A stretch of DNA of 64,000 nt, taken from the NCBI GenBank assembly GCA_903813345.2, contig CAIIXF020000010.1:35267425-35331424 (forward strand), written 5' to 3'. The stretch comes from Owenia fusiformis. Taxonomy: Eukaryota; Annelida; Polychaeta; Sabellida; Oweniidae. A program made the position numbers and the translations under genes. The notes beneath the pieces are model-generated. The model did not search any database and had not been told where the DNA came from. It was given only the letters and a program-made list of their open reading frames with translations. Positions 47,101 to 59,100 of this stretch are shown here, piece after piece (the first letter of the stretch is position 1; every line of letters begins with the position of its first letter).

Positions 47101-50100
47101 TTAAGTAAAAGAGAATTCTTTCTACTATACCCGCCATGCTATCTGACCCAAACAATTTAAGTAAAAGAGAATTCTTTCTACTATACCCGCCATGCTATCT
47201 GACCCGAATGAGCCACCTGGTGGTAAAACTGATAACTACCTACTCGCATCTGAGTTATTGACTTTACACCATGAAGCTATATATTGGAAATAAAGTATCA
47301 TAGAATCAATAAAATACATTAAGTAGAATCTGCGTACAGTGAACACCTATCAAGCCACAAAAATGTGTTCACTATAGGTAGGTGTTCACTACAGAGGGGC
47401 AATTTTATACAGAACTCAGTGGAGTATGTGCTGAGAAGAAGTTTTACTCTTTGTTTATATTTATCTCACATTTTTTGGAAATAACATCAAGATTTTATAA
47501 CAATTTCAGGGGACATATTATAACTGCACCTAGACAATTACATACAGGGCGACCAACAAAGGTTTGCGCTCAGTTTTATGAGCTTGAGGATAGTGATGTC
47601 TCTGTAAATATCCAGTTGATCGAACAAAGATGGGGAGAAGATGACAAGTTAACTACATCTGCCACACAGATTTTTGAAAAAGGTAAGGTTATCAGGATAT
47701 ATACAAGGTGTCCTTAAAGTAAAAAAGGTAAGGTTATCAGGATATATACAGGGTGGCCATGAAGTCTTTAATAATAGTGAAATTTGTAGCAGTTGATTGT
47801 TATATATGAGTAATATATCCTGTGTTTTTCAGAGCGAACCGGTTCACACTCTGCTGTCACTGTTACACAAACTTTGATGTCTAAAACATAATTTTCTGTT
47901 GAAAAAAATTAAAAACACCAAATATCATTGAATAAAAATTGTACTCAATAACTTCTTATATAATATAGAAAAATGTGACTTGCAAGATATTCTCATTTTC
48001 CTAGGGCCAATATTTTCTGTTTAATGAATCATTTAGATTATATGAATTATAAGCACCCAGATTTGATTATTTCTTATCTTATAGTAATAAGTTATACACC
48101 AGTCATAACAATTGCAGGGGAAATCAGTAATCATTGGACTTTATGATTAAATACTTCAAATGATATAAGTCCCAAATAACACAGAGGTGTTCACACATAA
48201 TGCAATCTAAAGTAGAGTCCGTCAAAGTAAACACCTCTTTAGTCAAAACACCTCTCAATGTGAACACTTTTACTGGTCCCAATTTTGTTACCTCCCATTG
48301 ACTCCCATGTTAAGAAATCTTAATGTGAACACCTGTTTATCCGAACACTTTTGGCTGGTCCCATTGGCGTTAGGATTAGACAGGTTTTACTATTGTATAA
48401 ATCCTCCATGAATTCACCATATCAAATTATTTGATAACATGTATGTGTGAAATCAAGCCTAGTTAAGCCCCCCACCTCCTTTAGTCTTGGACACTGTAAT
48501 GTAATGTAATGCGATGTATTTACTCAAACGGGCAAAATGTCAGGCCTGATGTTGAAAAAGCCAATTTGACGAATTCCTTTTGATGTCACCTGTAACTGAC
48601 ATAACTGACATTTGGCATTGACTTTTGGTGTCAGGAGTCTGTAACAATCGTTACACTCTTCCAGGTGGTTACATTTTGTCAAGTATAATCTTTATCCACC
48701 ATTGTTACAGGTACTGCGGGCTGTCTCCAACTTGAGATTCCCTCTAAAAAGCCTGATGGTTGGCCAAGCTTCTACCTCAACGCAAGTGTTACCACGGTAA
48801 ATGACGAAGACACAAATGCTGCCATCTACAGAAGTAAATCATCGAGAAAGGTCCAGTTGCGAGAAATCACTCCATTGGTTAGGTTTATAGAGACTGATAA
48901 ACCAATCTATAAACCCGGCCAAAGATGTAAGCTATTTACTATTAAGATATTAATTGTTTTGATTGTTATATAATAGCAGAATATAATTCCATTATGATTA
49001 TACATGTACATCTAAGGGTTTTAAGAAGGTATATGGGAAGATCGAGTGTAAATTTTAATATATTTGGACCTACAATAATTTTCTATGTCTCTCTAAGATT
49101 TATGGTGAAATGATATTTTATGGCGAAATGTAATGTTTTTCGAGAAGTATGATTTTGGTTAAATCATATTTTATTGTGAAATGTAATGTTTTTAGAGAAG
49201 TGTGATTTTGGTTAAATCATATTTTACTGTGAAATGTAGTGTTTTTGGAGAAGTGTGATTTTGGTTAAATCATATTTTATGGCGAAATGTAATGTTTTTG
49301 GAGAAGTATGATTTTGGTTAAATCATATTTTATTGTGAAATGTTGTTCTTTCAGTAATGTTCAGAGTGCTGACTCTTACCAGAGAAGATCTGAAACCTCA
49401 AACAGATGATGTAAGTACAAAATGTAAATGTTGTGTAATCAATGCAGAAATGTAGTTTTGAGTTCTGCCGATAGGTGGAATATATTTCTCTACAAGATGT
49501 AAGATCATTTGTATGTAATTCACCTTTGTTTCTGGTAGTTACACAAGAACTAAATAAAGGCCAATAAAGCGTCATATTCAAAACTATTTCTGCTAGTGAT
49601 GTAATTTTGTAAAAAATTTGTTTAATTGCCATATATGTAATTTATGTTGCGATATCCAATCAATCTATATATTCATTTCACCCTGCATTGATTAAGGATT
49701 TAAGTCTTGGACTCAGTGCATTGTGTGCTGAACCATTCCATGAAGATGTTGTTTTCAAACCTTTGCATGACCACACAGCTGGAATGCAAAGTTTAGGAAA
49801 TAACAACTGAGTGGAATGAATCGGCCACAATGCATCAAATCTTGGGCTTCAATCCAAAATATTATCTACTAAATATATAAAATAAAAAATAGATATAAAA
49901 TCACCTTGCTGATCTATGTGTGAATTGATTATCAAGTATTGTTAATTTAATTTTCAGCTTGATGAAGTTACAGTGATGGATCCAACTGGGTCAAGACTCA
50001 GACAATGGAAAAATACAAAAACTGAAAAAGGTAAACAATTTTTTGTTATTACAGTATATTCAGTGTCCTCACACAAAGTGTGAACTTTTAGAGGTTTGAA

Positions 50101-53100
50101 AATAAAAACGTGACACACTGTTGCATGAGACAATGATAGTAATGGAGTTTTAAAATTGTATCATAGTTTATTCTGGTTCTTAAATTTTTCCGTATTTTAA
50201 ATTTTAGTGTATCAGGGGGCCATAAACAGAAAATTTATAAAGTTAAGAATTCGTAAAGTCCATTGTTCTCTAACTGTGACGTCATTATATCCATGGTTAC
50301 AACAATTGATGTTACGAAGTTACTGTTAATGACCCCCTGAATAGTAGTTTGAGATCTAAGAAAGAGACTGAGTCCCTTTAATTTTTTAATTTTAAGGTTT
50401 GGCCAGTTTTGAGATGCCCCTATCTGAAGAACCAGTGCTTGGTACTTGGACTATTAAAACAGAAAGTGGTGGATACTCTGATACACGAAAGTTTGATGTG
50501 AAGGAATATGGTACGTACTGTTCCCTTTTCAATGAAGTATTCCACACCATTAATGTTCAATGGTTAATTTAAAACATATGATCAAATCATATGCTTGGGA
50601 CTGATTTGAAAAAATCTATCGACCTTGGTGGGAATTGAACCCACAACTTCACGATTACATGTAGAGTGCTCTACAACTTGAGCTTCAGAGTATGTAACGC
50701 AATACAATATAAATGATCAAATTTATTTTTCAGTTCTCCCAAAGTTTGAAGCTCTCAATAACCCTCCCGCTGCTGTCCTTATCAATGCAATATAATACAA
50801 TGCAATGCAATTGCAATATAATTGATCAATTTTATTTTCAATTTTCAGTTCTCCCAAAGTTTGAAGTTCTCATCAACCCTCCCGCTGCTGTCCTTATAAA
50901 TGCAACCAGCTTTGACCTTGAAATCTGTGCCAAGTAAGTGACCCTTAAAGGTTTGAGTGGCCATTTTAAAAGTGGATCAAAATATTCATGAGGCAGGCAT
51001 TAGGTAACTGCCTCACGGAAATTTTACTAAAAGTGATATTCAGATATTCAGACAAATTTCTGAGTGAAACTGTGAAATAATGTCCAATAGCAACATTTTG
51101 TATTCTTTCATTCTACATTAGGCTCACCGATTTTTGACCCTGACTACTCCTTGTTATCTTTTGATGAATATTATCTTTTTTTAGATACACTTATGGTAAA
51201 CCAGTGAAAGGGAAAATGTTCATAGATGTTGATGTCCTGCAACAGTCTTACTATGGCAGAATAGAAAAACTGACTCTTCCTCCACCAGTTGAAGAATGGG
51301 AAGAGGTGTGTACCGTTATGTTCTACAAATAAAATAATGTGTGTCCCTTCGATGATTTAACTTGACGTATGGTCAAAATTTGATAATGAACCACTTGGCA
51401 TGTTGTTTTAGCGCATGAGAGAAAAATTTGACACAGAAATATAATCATTTCACTGTAAAAAGTACCCTACTCTTTATTAAGTATATGTAAAGAACTATTC
51501 TGTATGAATGTACAACATTATAGCACTGTATTATTAATAGCATTATAAAAAATTTGGAACCTGAATTTATTTTCTGCTTAAATCTATAAGAAGCTTAGTT
51601 AAAATCATTTTAATTTTCTTTATCTTTATTTAAAATAGGAAATAGATGGTTGTGTCACTAAGACGATTCAAGTGGGACAATTCAACGATACACTCAATTT
51701 CTGGGGAACCTGTAACCTCAATGTTTTGGTGATGGTAAAAGAGGACGCCACTGGTGTTGTGCTTAATGCCACACACAAGACAATGGAGTTCATTAAAGAG
51801 CCGTTCAAAATTGATTTGGAAGGTCTACCTAAACACTTTAAACCTGGAATGCCCTTCACAGGAAATGTAAGTTTTGAAATAAAATATGAAGGTAATTCAA
51901 TAAATATTAGAGACCCTTGTACATATTGGGTGTAAAATTTTCACTCTTCAATTCTGGTTGAATTGATTTATGTTAGATTGAAATATTTTACTTGTTCATC
52001 TTAAAATCCATATGTTTACTTTTTATATATAAATGTATATTGATAGTAATGGTGACACTTGCATTAATTATGGTGACACTTACATTAATAATGATGACAC
52101 ATAATGGTGATACTAACATTAATAATGTGAAACTTGCATTAATTATAATGACACTTGTTTAATAATGATGACACTTGCATTAATTATAATGACACTTGTG
52201 TAATAATGAGATACTTGAAACATGACACTTGCATTAACAAGGATGACACTTGCATTAATAAAGATGACACTTGCATTAATGAATTTGACACATGCATTTA
52301 TAAAGATGACACATGCATTAATAAGGATGACACTTGCATTAATAAAGATGACACTTGCATTAATGAATATGACTCTCGCATTAATTACAATGACACTTGC
52401 ATTAATAATGATGACACTTACATTAATAAAGATGACACTTGCATTAATGAATATGACTCTCGCATTAATTATAATGACACTTGTTTAATAAAGATGACAC
52501 TTGCATTAATAAGGATGACACTTGCATTAATAAATATGACACTTGCATTAATGAATTTGACACTTGCATTTATAAATATGACACTTGCATTAATAATGAT
52601 GACACTTACATTAATAAGAATGACACTTGCATTACAGGTCCATGTGAACAAGCCAGATGGTTCACCTGTGATTGGTGAACAAATAGAACTGGAAATTAGA
52701 CCATACGCTTATGCTAAGTTTGCCAAGAATTTCACAACAGACTCTAATGGAGGTTTTCACATTAATGTCCTACTTGAGGGGAATGAAACCACTCTCAATA
52801 TTAAGGTTTGAAACTACATTCAATATAAAGGTTTGAAATTCGTTCAGTATAATGGTTTGACACCAAAAAACTCATATAAAAAGGTTTTAAACTACAATCA
52901 ATATTAGGTTTAAAACTTCATTTGACCATTATGATTAAATAGGTTTGAATGAAACTACACTCAATATAAAGGTTTGAAACTACACTCAATATAAATGTTT
53001 GAAACTACACTCAAAATGTATACATACTCGTTTCTCCAATAGGCACGGGCACCCAGATATGACCAACTAGGCAAGCCATATGATGACATAAATTACAATC

Positions 53101-56100
53101 TCCAAGTGAGGATGCCGATTGCTAACTCCATGACAAAGCGTTGGTACTCTCCTTCACAGAGCTTTATTCAGGTAGAACCAATTCAGAATGCTGTTGCCTG
53201 TGATGAGAGTTTGAGGCTCAAAATTGATCATTCATACGTACCTGAAAATTCAGATGATGAGATCAAGTTGCAGTACCAGGTGAGACATCTATAATACTTT
53301 AACAAGAGAAATATACAGAAGTACATATATTAGTATATTAATTCCATGAACAAACTATTTCCCTGTTTTGCACTATTGATCTCATATATATTGAGTACAT
53401 GTAATATAATATGTTTTCTAATGGCTAGCTTATTTAACTTCAGTGTAAATGTGATTTTACAATTTGTTCTCAAGTGTGATATATCCAGTATCTATGACAA
53501 CTCACTGCTGCCGCATTGCTAAATTTTGTAATATCTCAGTCATTGTTTAAGTTATGGATTGGAAATCTGGAAAAATGAAAGTTTCAGAGTAAAACAACTT
53601 TACTTCTTGATTAACTTTGCATCATCCAAATGCGGATGAAGAGACACTGTAACTCTCTGACTATTGCCTCTGTTTTTAAACTGTTGAGCTAGCTCAATAA
53701 AATCAAAGATGAAGACATTCATTCTCTCTTAAGAGGAATGATCCTTAGTTATTGAGATACAGTTTCTAATGACCTCTTTGGTAATTTGTTATATTTGATG
53801 TGCATTAATGTTGCCATGGTGTTATTAAAATAAATGTCATTGTTGCTAGGTGATGTCACGTGGCAATATACTCAAGGTGGGAACTCACAGTCATAAAGTT
53901 CAAGGACATTTGGCTGAAGATTCTTCACATAAAGGTAACAAGTTCACAACATCTGTTCAACAACATTTTCTGCATCTCCATAGTGATGGAGGTGAAAACA
54001 GTTCCCATTTTCTCTCCATGCCTACCACTCGTGTCTTCTCTAAGAAAAACAATCAAGACAATTTAGAGTGTCGCCAAGAATTGTAGTTTTCTTTTTTCAA
54101 TTATTCTGTATTTCTGGTTCTCAATATTTCTGAATATAACATTGTCTGTTCATTTGATGATTTCAGTCGAGCGCTTCCACCTCACCATCCCAGTTACAAG
54201 TGAAATGTCACCGAAGTTCCGCGTCCTCGTCTATTACGTAAGAGCGGATGGGGAGACAGTTGCTGACTCAGCAACATTTACTACTGAGAAATGCCTACCA
54301 AATATGGTAAGTGGGTACAGCTGAAAAATTGTGTTCTTTACCCAAGGAGTCTTAAAAAGTAAATTTCCCCAAATCTTTTGGTCTTTTCCTATGACATCAT
54401 TGTCTCTTAATATGACATCGTTGTCTTCTTAAGCTGACATGCCCAAAATGTTAAAATGGTGTGTCATATTAAGTTTAAAGCTTGGCCTATAATGCTGAAA
54501 AGGTATTAGTTAGCTTTAACATGTATGATGTATAGTTGATTAAATAGATAGATTATCCATAGTTATAACAAAGAAATGTGTAATGATTCTTAAATTTACG
54601 AGGTTTCTGACCTTTAAATTATTATATCTTGATAACAGCTCATCCGAGACATTTTATCATTTACACATTTCATTCTTGACAATTTCTATTCCCAAATGCA
54701 AATATGTGGGATCATTTCCATACCAATTGTGAAAAAGAGTACCACATGTGAGCTGAGAATACTCATTTGACTTTATATACAATAAACCTATGGCTTATAG
54801 AATAAACACTTGACTTTATATACAATAAGCCCATGGCTTTATATACAATACTCATTTGCCTTTATATACAATAAACCTATGGCTTTATAGAATAAACACA
54901 TGACTTTATATACAATAAGCCCATGGCTTTATATACAATAAACATTTGACTTTATATACAATAAACCTATGGCTTATAGAATAAACTCTTTACTTTATAT
55001 ACAATAAGCCCATGGCTTTATATACAATAAACATTTGACTTTATATACAATAAATCTATGGCTTTATAGAATAAACTCTTGACTTTATATACAATAAGCC
55101 TATGGTTTTATATACAATAAACATTTGACTTTATGTACAATAAACCAATACCATTATTGTATCTTTCAGGTCTCTGCGAGATTTGCTGATGCTGAAAAAC
55201 GACCTGGTGATGATGTCACTATGAACATTGTTGCATCACCGGATTCTCTTTGTTCAGTCGGAGTTGTTGATAAAAGTTTAACAATTCTTAAAGCCTCAGA
55301 AAATATGGACTTTAGTAAGGTGGGTGAAGTTTGAAAATTTGATCTGTTTTGTATCAATCTAGACCCTTTAACTTTGACGATATAACATATCAACTCAGTT
55401 TTGGTATTAAACATAGAGTACATAATTTGATTTTATTCAGTTTTGATTTTTAAAAATAGTTGAACTTTATCTTGTCTTTGTCTTCAATATATTATATCCC
55501 TTGAAGCCCACATTGGCCATCATTCTTGCTCAGGTAACTTTTTCAAGCTTTCAAATTTATTAAAAGTTATATTTGGATAATAAAAACTTGTCAAACTTTG
55601 GCTATTTGGCAGTTCCTGATTTAACCAACAAGCTATTGTTATGTCACTAATAGTACAACTACAACATTAAAAACTGAAATTTGGGTATTCAAGAAGTGGA
55701 AAAACTTTGTAAGTTGAATACCCTAGTCTACAGGTCTATAAGTGGAGCACCTTCGAAGTGGAATGTTTTTGCTGAATAAGTGTGTTCCACTTGCACAGGT
55801 GTTGTTGTATTTGTATCATTACTGTACTACTGATCAGGTGTTTGGAATTCTGGAAGAATCAGATAGCGATACATACTACGAGGACAGTGATTATGAATAT
55901 TGTGAGAAGAAACTTGCAGAAGAAGATGACGATGACGAAGATGAAGATGATAACATCGCCATTGATGAAGAATTTCCACCACTACCTGATATAGGTATTT
56001 TTATTGTTAGCTTCACCCTGTCAACATTTTGGGTATACATTTTACATTTTCTCGATCATTGAAATGGGCCGTGGGTTCGATCCCAACTGGGGTAGACTGA

Positions 56101-59100
56101 CTTTTTTTGAGTCAGCCCTTATAATGAATGATCAATCTTTAATTTCTTTAAATGGTCATTTCTTTCAATCATCTGAATGTAAGGTTCCATACATCATCCT
56201 TTCTGGTCCTTAATATCTGGAGCTCTGCATTTAGTGGATTTACTTTACTCAATCTATTTTAGACTGCTCAATAACCTCTCACCTTTCTGCAGAATGTTTT
56301 GACAACTATATCCCTGGTCAATTTTTCTTTTTTTCGCTATTTTCTAATTCTTATTCCTGCTGCCAATTATACATAAAAATGATTCTTCACTCAGGTATTC
56401 CTTTGGCGGATGATGGGCCTGCTCCTCCTGGTGCCCCAGTGCAATCTGAACGTGGTGCCCCAAGGAAAAAGAGATCATATTGGAGGCCAAACTATTCTGA
56501 TCAGTATGACGCCATAAGGGCTTTCCAGGTAATGCCTTGGTCACATTTGCTCCGATTCATCGGCCAACACCTGGCCGCTTGAGTATTCTGTTCAAAACTG
56601 AATACAATTGTGAACAGGATACTCAATCGGCTGGGCGCCGGCCGATGAATCGGAGAAAATGTGACACAGGCATTAGGTAAAACCAAATTTTCACTTTTTC
56701 ACATTTTCACATTTTTATTTTGGGAAATGCAATTCTTATGTCACCACCAGAAGTGCTGACATATTGTTATTATATAGCCTCCAACCTTTTGTGGTTGACG
56801 GTTGGTGATCAATGTTAAGCATCTGTAACAAATGGCAGGTGGTGACATATTCAATGTTAATGCCTTGTTATGAGATTACAAAGACTAACTAATAGGAATA
56901 TCTATCTACTTTTTTTAGAATGCCCATCTATATTGTACCTGGTACCATGTTTCTTAAATTACTCTGTCAAATTAGATTTACTCTAGTATTGGCACCGTAA
57001 GAATAATCCAAAATCATGATTGTGCTGGATTGTGTTTTGATTGTGCTTTGATTGTGTTCTGATTGTGCTTTGATTGTGTTTTGATTGTGTTTTAGGCTGC
57101 TGGTCTTGCAGTGCTGAGTGATTTAGAGATTGAGACAAGGCCATGCCTCAAACGTGACTATCATTATGGTGAGTTGTGATATTTTGAAATCAATATTATT
57201 AACATTAAATTATTTAATATCAATATTTAAATTATGTTTTGGTTGGTAGTGAGTCTATGCAATGGCTCGAGTTTGACTAAATTAAGATTCCATGAACAAA
57301 ATGCCAGATATATTTCTTTAATTCAGCTCCAGAAAATACAAGAACATTATATATAAAATATTAAGATGAATGAAATTAATGTCAAATGAATTTTTGTGAA
57401 AGTGATAACTTCTGTATGTACCCTTATCATCCTCCGATCACAGGGCTTCAAATTCCAGAATATATTCTTTCAATTTACCCCCTGCAATAAGCCATTGCCA
57501 TTTCCCCGATTAAGAACTCGCAATCTGATTGGCACTGCGACAGAAATCATGTATAAGTTATTGTGCATCATTAGATCATATGATTCAGTTAGATCGGGCG
57601 CTTCCAAATTGGTTATAGCAGGGGGAAGAAGGAGGTACGGATTCTGGACACCTACTTAGGAGGATGACCCTTATATATTATATATGTTGTATTATTGGCA
57701 TGGCTGTCAGCTAGTGCTTGATGACATATTTGCGTTGCTTTGATTTGCTTTTCAAAACAGAGCCCATATACAGAGGATTAGGGGGTGCCGGTCCTCGGGG
57801 ACGTGTAAATGTCCCTGTGTTTGAACAAGAAACTGATGATGCTGCAGTCCCTAAATCAGCGCCATCTAGTGACACCGGGTCAGCTACACTTCGGGCATTT
57901 TTCCCAGAAACCTGGCTGTGGCGTCTTGAAACCATTGGGTCAGTATCATATCGCAAAACTCCTTAACATGAACCCCTATATTAAGTTAAACAACCAACAG
58001 TGAAACACCTCTGTGATGTAAACACTTTTTACAGCTCTTTTTCAATCTCCTATTGACTCCAATGTATAATAACATCTTTAAGAATAACACCACAGAATTC
58101 AGGGCACCAGAAGTGTTTACATTTAGAAGTTTTCACTGTTAAGTAGATATTAAGAATAACTGGGCTTCTACATTCTATTTTAGATGTTGATTGCGTGCCG
58201 GCTGCATGTTTATATTTCAGGTTGATGACATATGAGGGACATGTTAACAAATACAGGGTTCGTACACACCTGGAAATGTCAGGGAAATTGATTTATTTTT
58301 CCAGGTGCTGGAAATGTCAGGGAATTTCAAAATTGGGTTAAAAAGGGCCAAAAATGTCAGGGAATTTTGAAACAGTAGATGTGTCAGAGAAATGTCAGGG
58401 AATTTTGAATCATTGTTGAAAAAATAATGTTCCAGCAAAATACATTTAAGGCTATGATAGGATATCAATGAAATCCAAAGTCGAACATTTAGTTGTTTCC
58501 ACAAATTGCTTATCTTTTCATTAGGGTTGATTGAATGACATTAAATCTGATTTAGAACAGTGTGAACATTATACTGAAACTGAACAATAAAGAATATGTA
58601 TAGATGGTTCAATACAATTATGCTTTTCCATATACTGTATGTTAGTCTAAGGCCATTCAAAGTTAATTACTGGTATATGTTTCATGGTTTGTTGAGGGGT
58701 TAATCTGAGGAGGGCGGGAGGTGAAAAACTCTTTTCAGTTTAAAATTGTATCATATTAATATTCTGTCATTCTGTCTGTCTGTTCGACAGTCCGGTAGTA
58801 TTCAGTCTATTTATCTAACTCAAATATCAATTGACAGATTTGGTTAAAGTTTTATATACCAATGCTTTTGTTGCTGTCTCTGCTCAAGAAGATAGTTGCC
58901 ATTTTTCATATCATGTTCACAATGATAGTATTCGATATATATGTTTCATTAGGTAGGAATTGGCATTCAAGGGAGTTGCTATTTTTCTTTAGATCAACAT
59001 TTTTAAGTTTCAGTTTTTATTTGGATTCATTACAAAACATCAACAAATTATAGTTTGAAATGCTTAGAATGCACCATATACAATTGTCAATTTTGAAAAA

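Noticed and set aside
50621-50693. Functional tRNA gene on the minus strand
   Set aside because: A-box and T-arm-like parts are present but the anticodon and acceptor stems do not pair; better read as a tRNA-derived repeat.
52155-52811. 218-codon open frame as a separate protein
   Set aside because: Most of it is a 21-bp minisatellite whose unit is a multiple of three; only the last part is the real exon 10.
55838-57168. Complement C3/C4/C5 identity because of the RKKR site
   Set aside because: No cluster of six anaphylatoxin cysteines follows RKKR. The next exon goes straight to the strand preceding an A2M-type bait.
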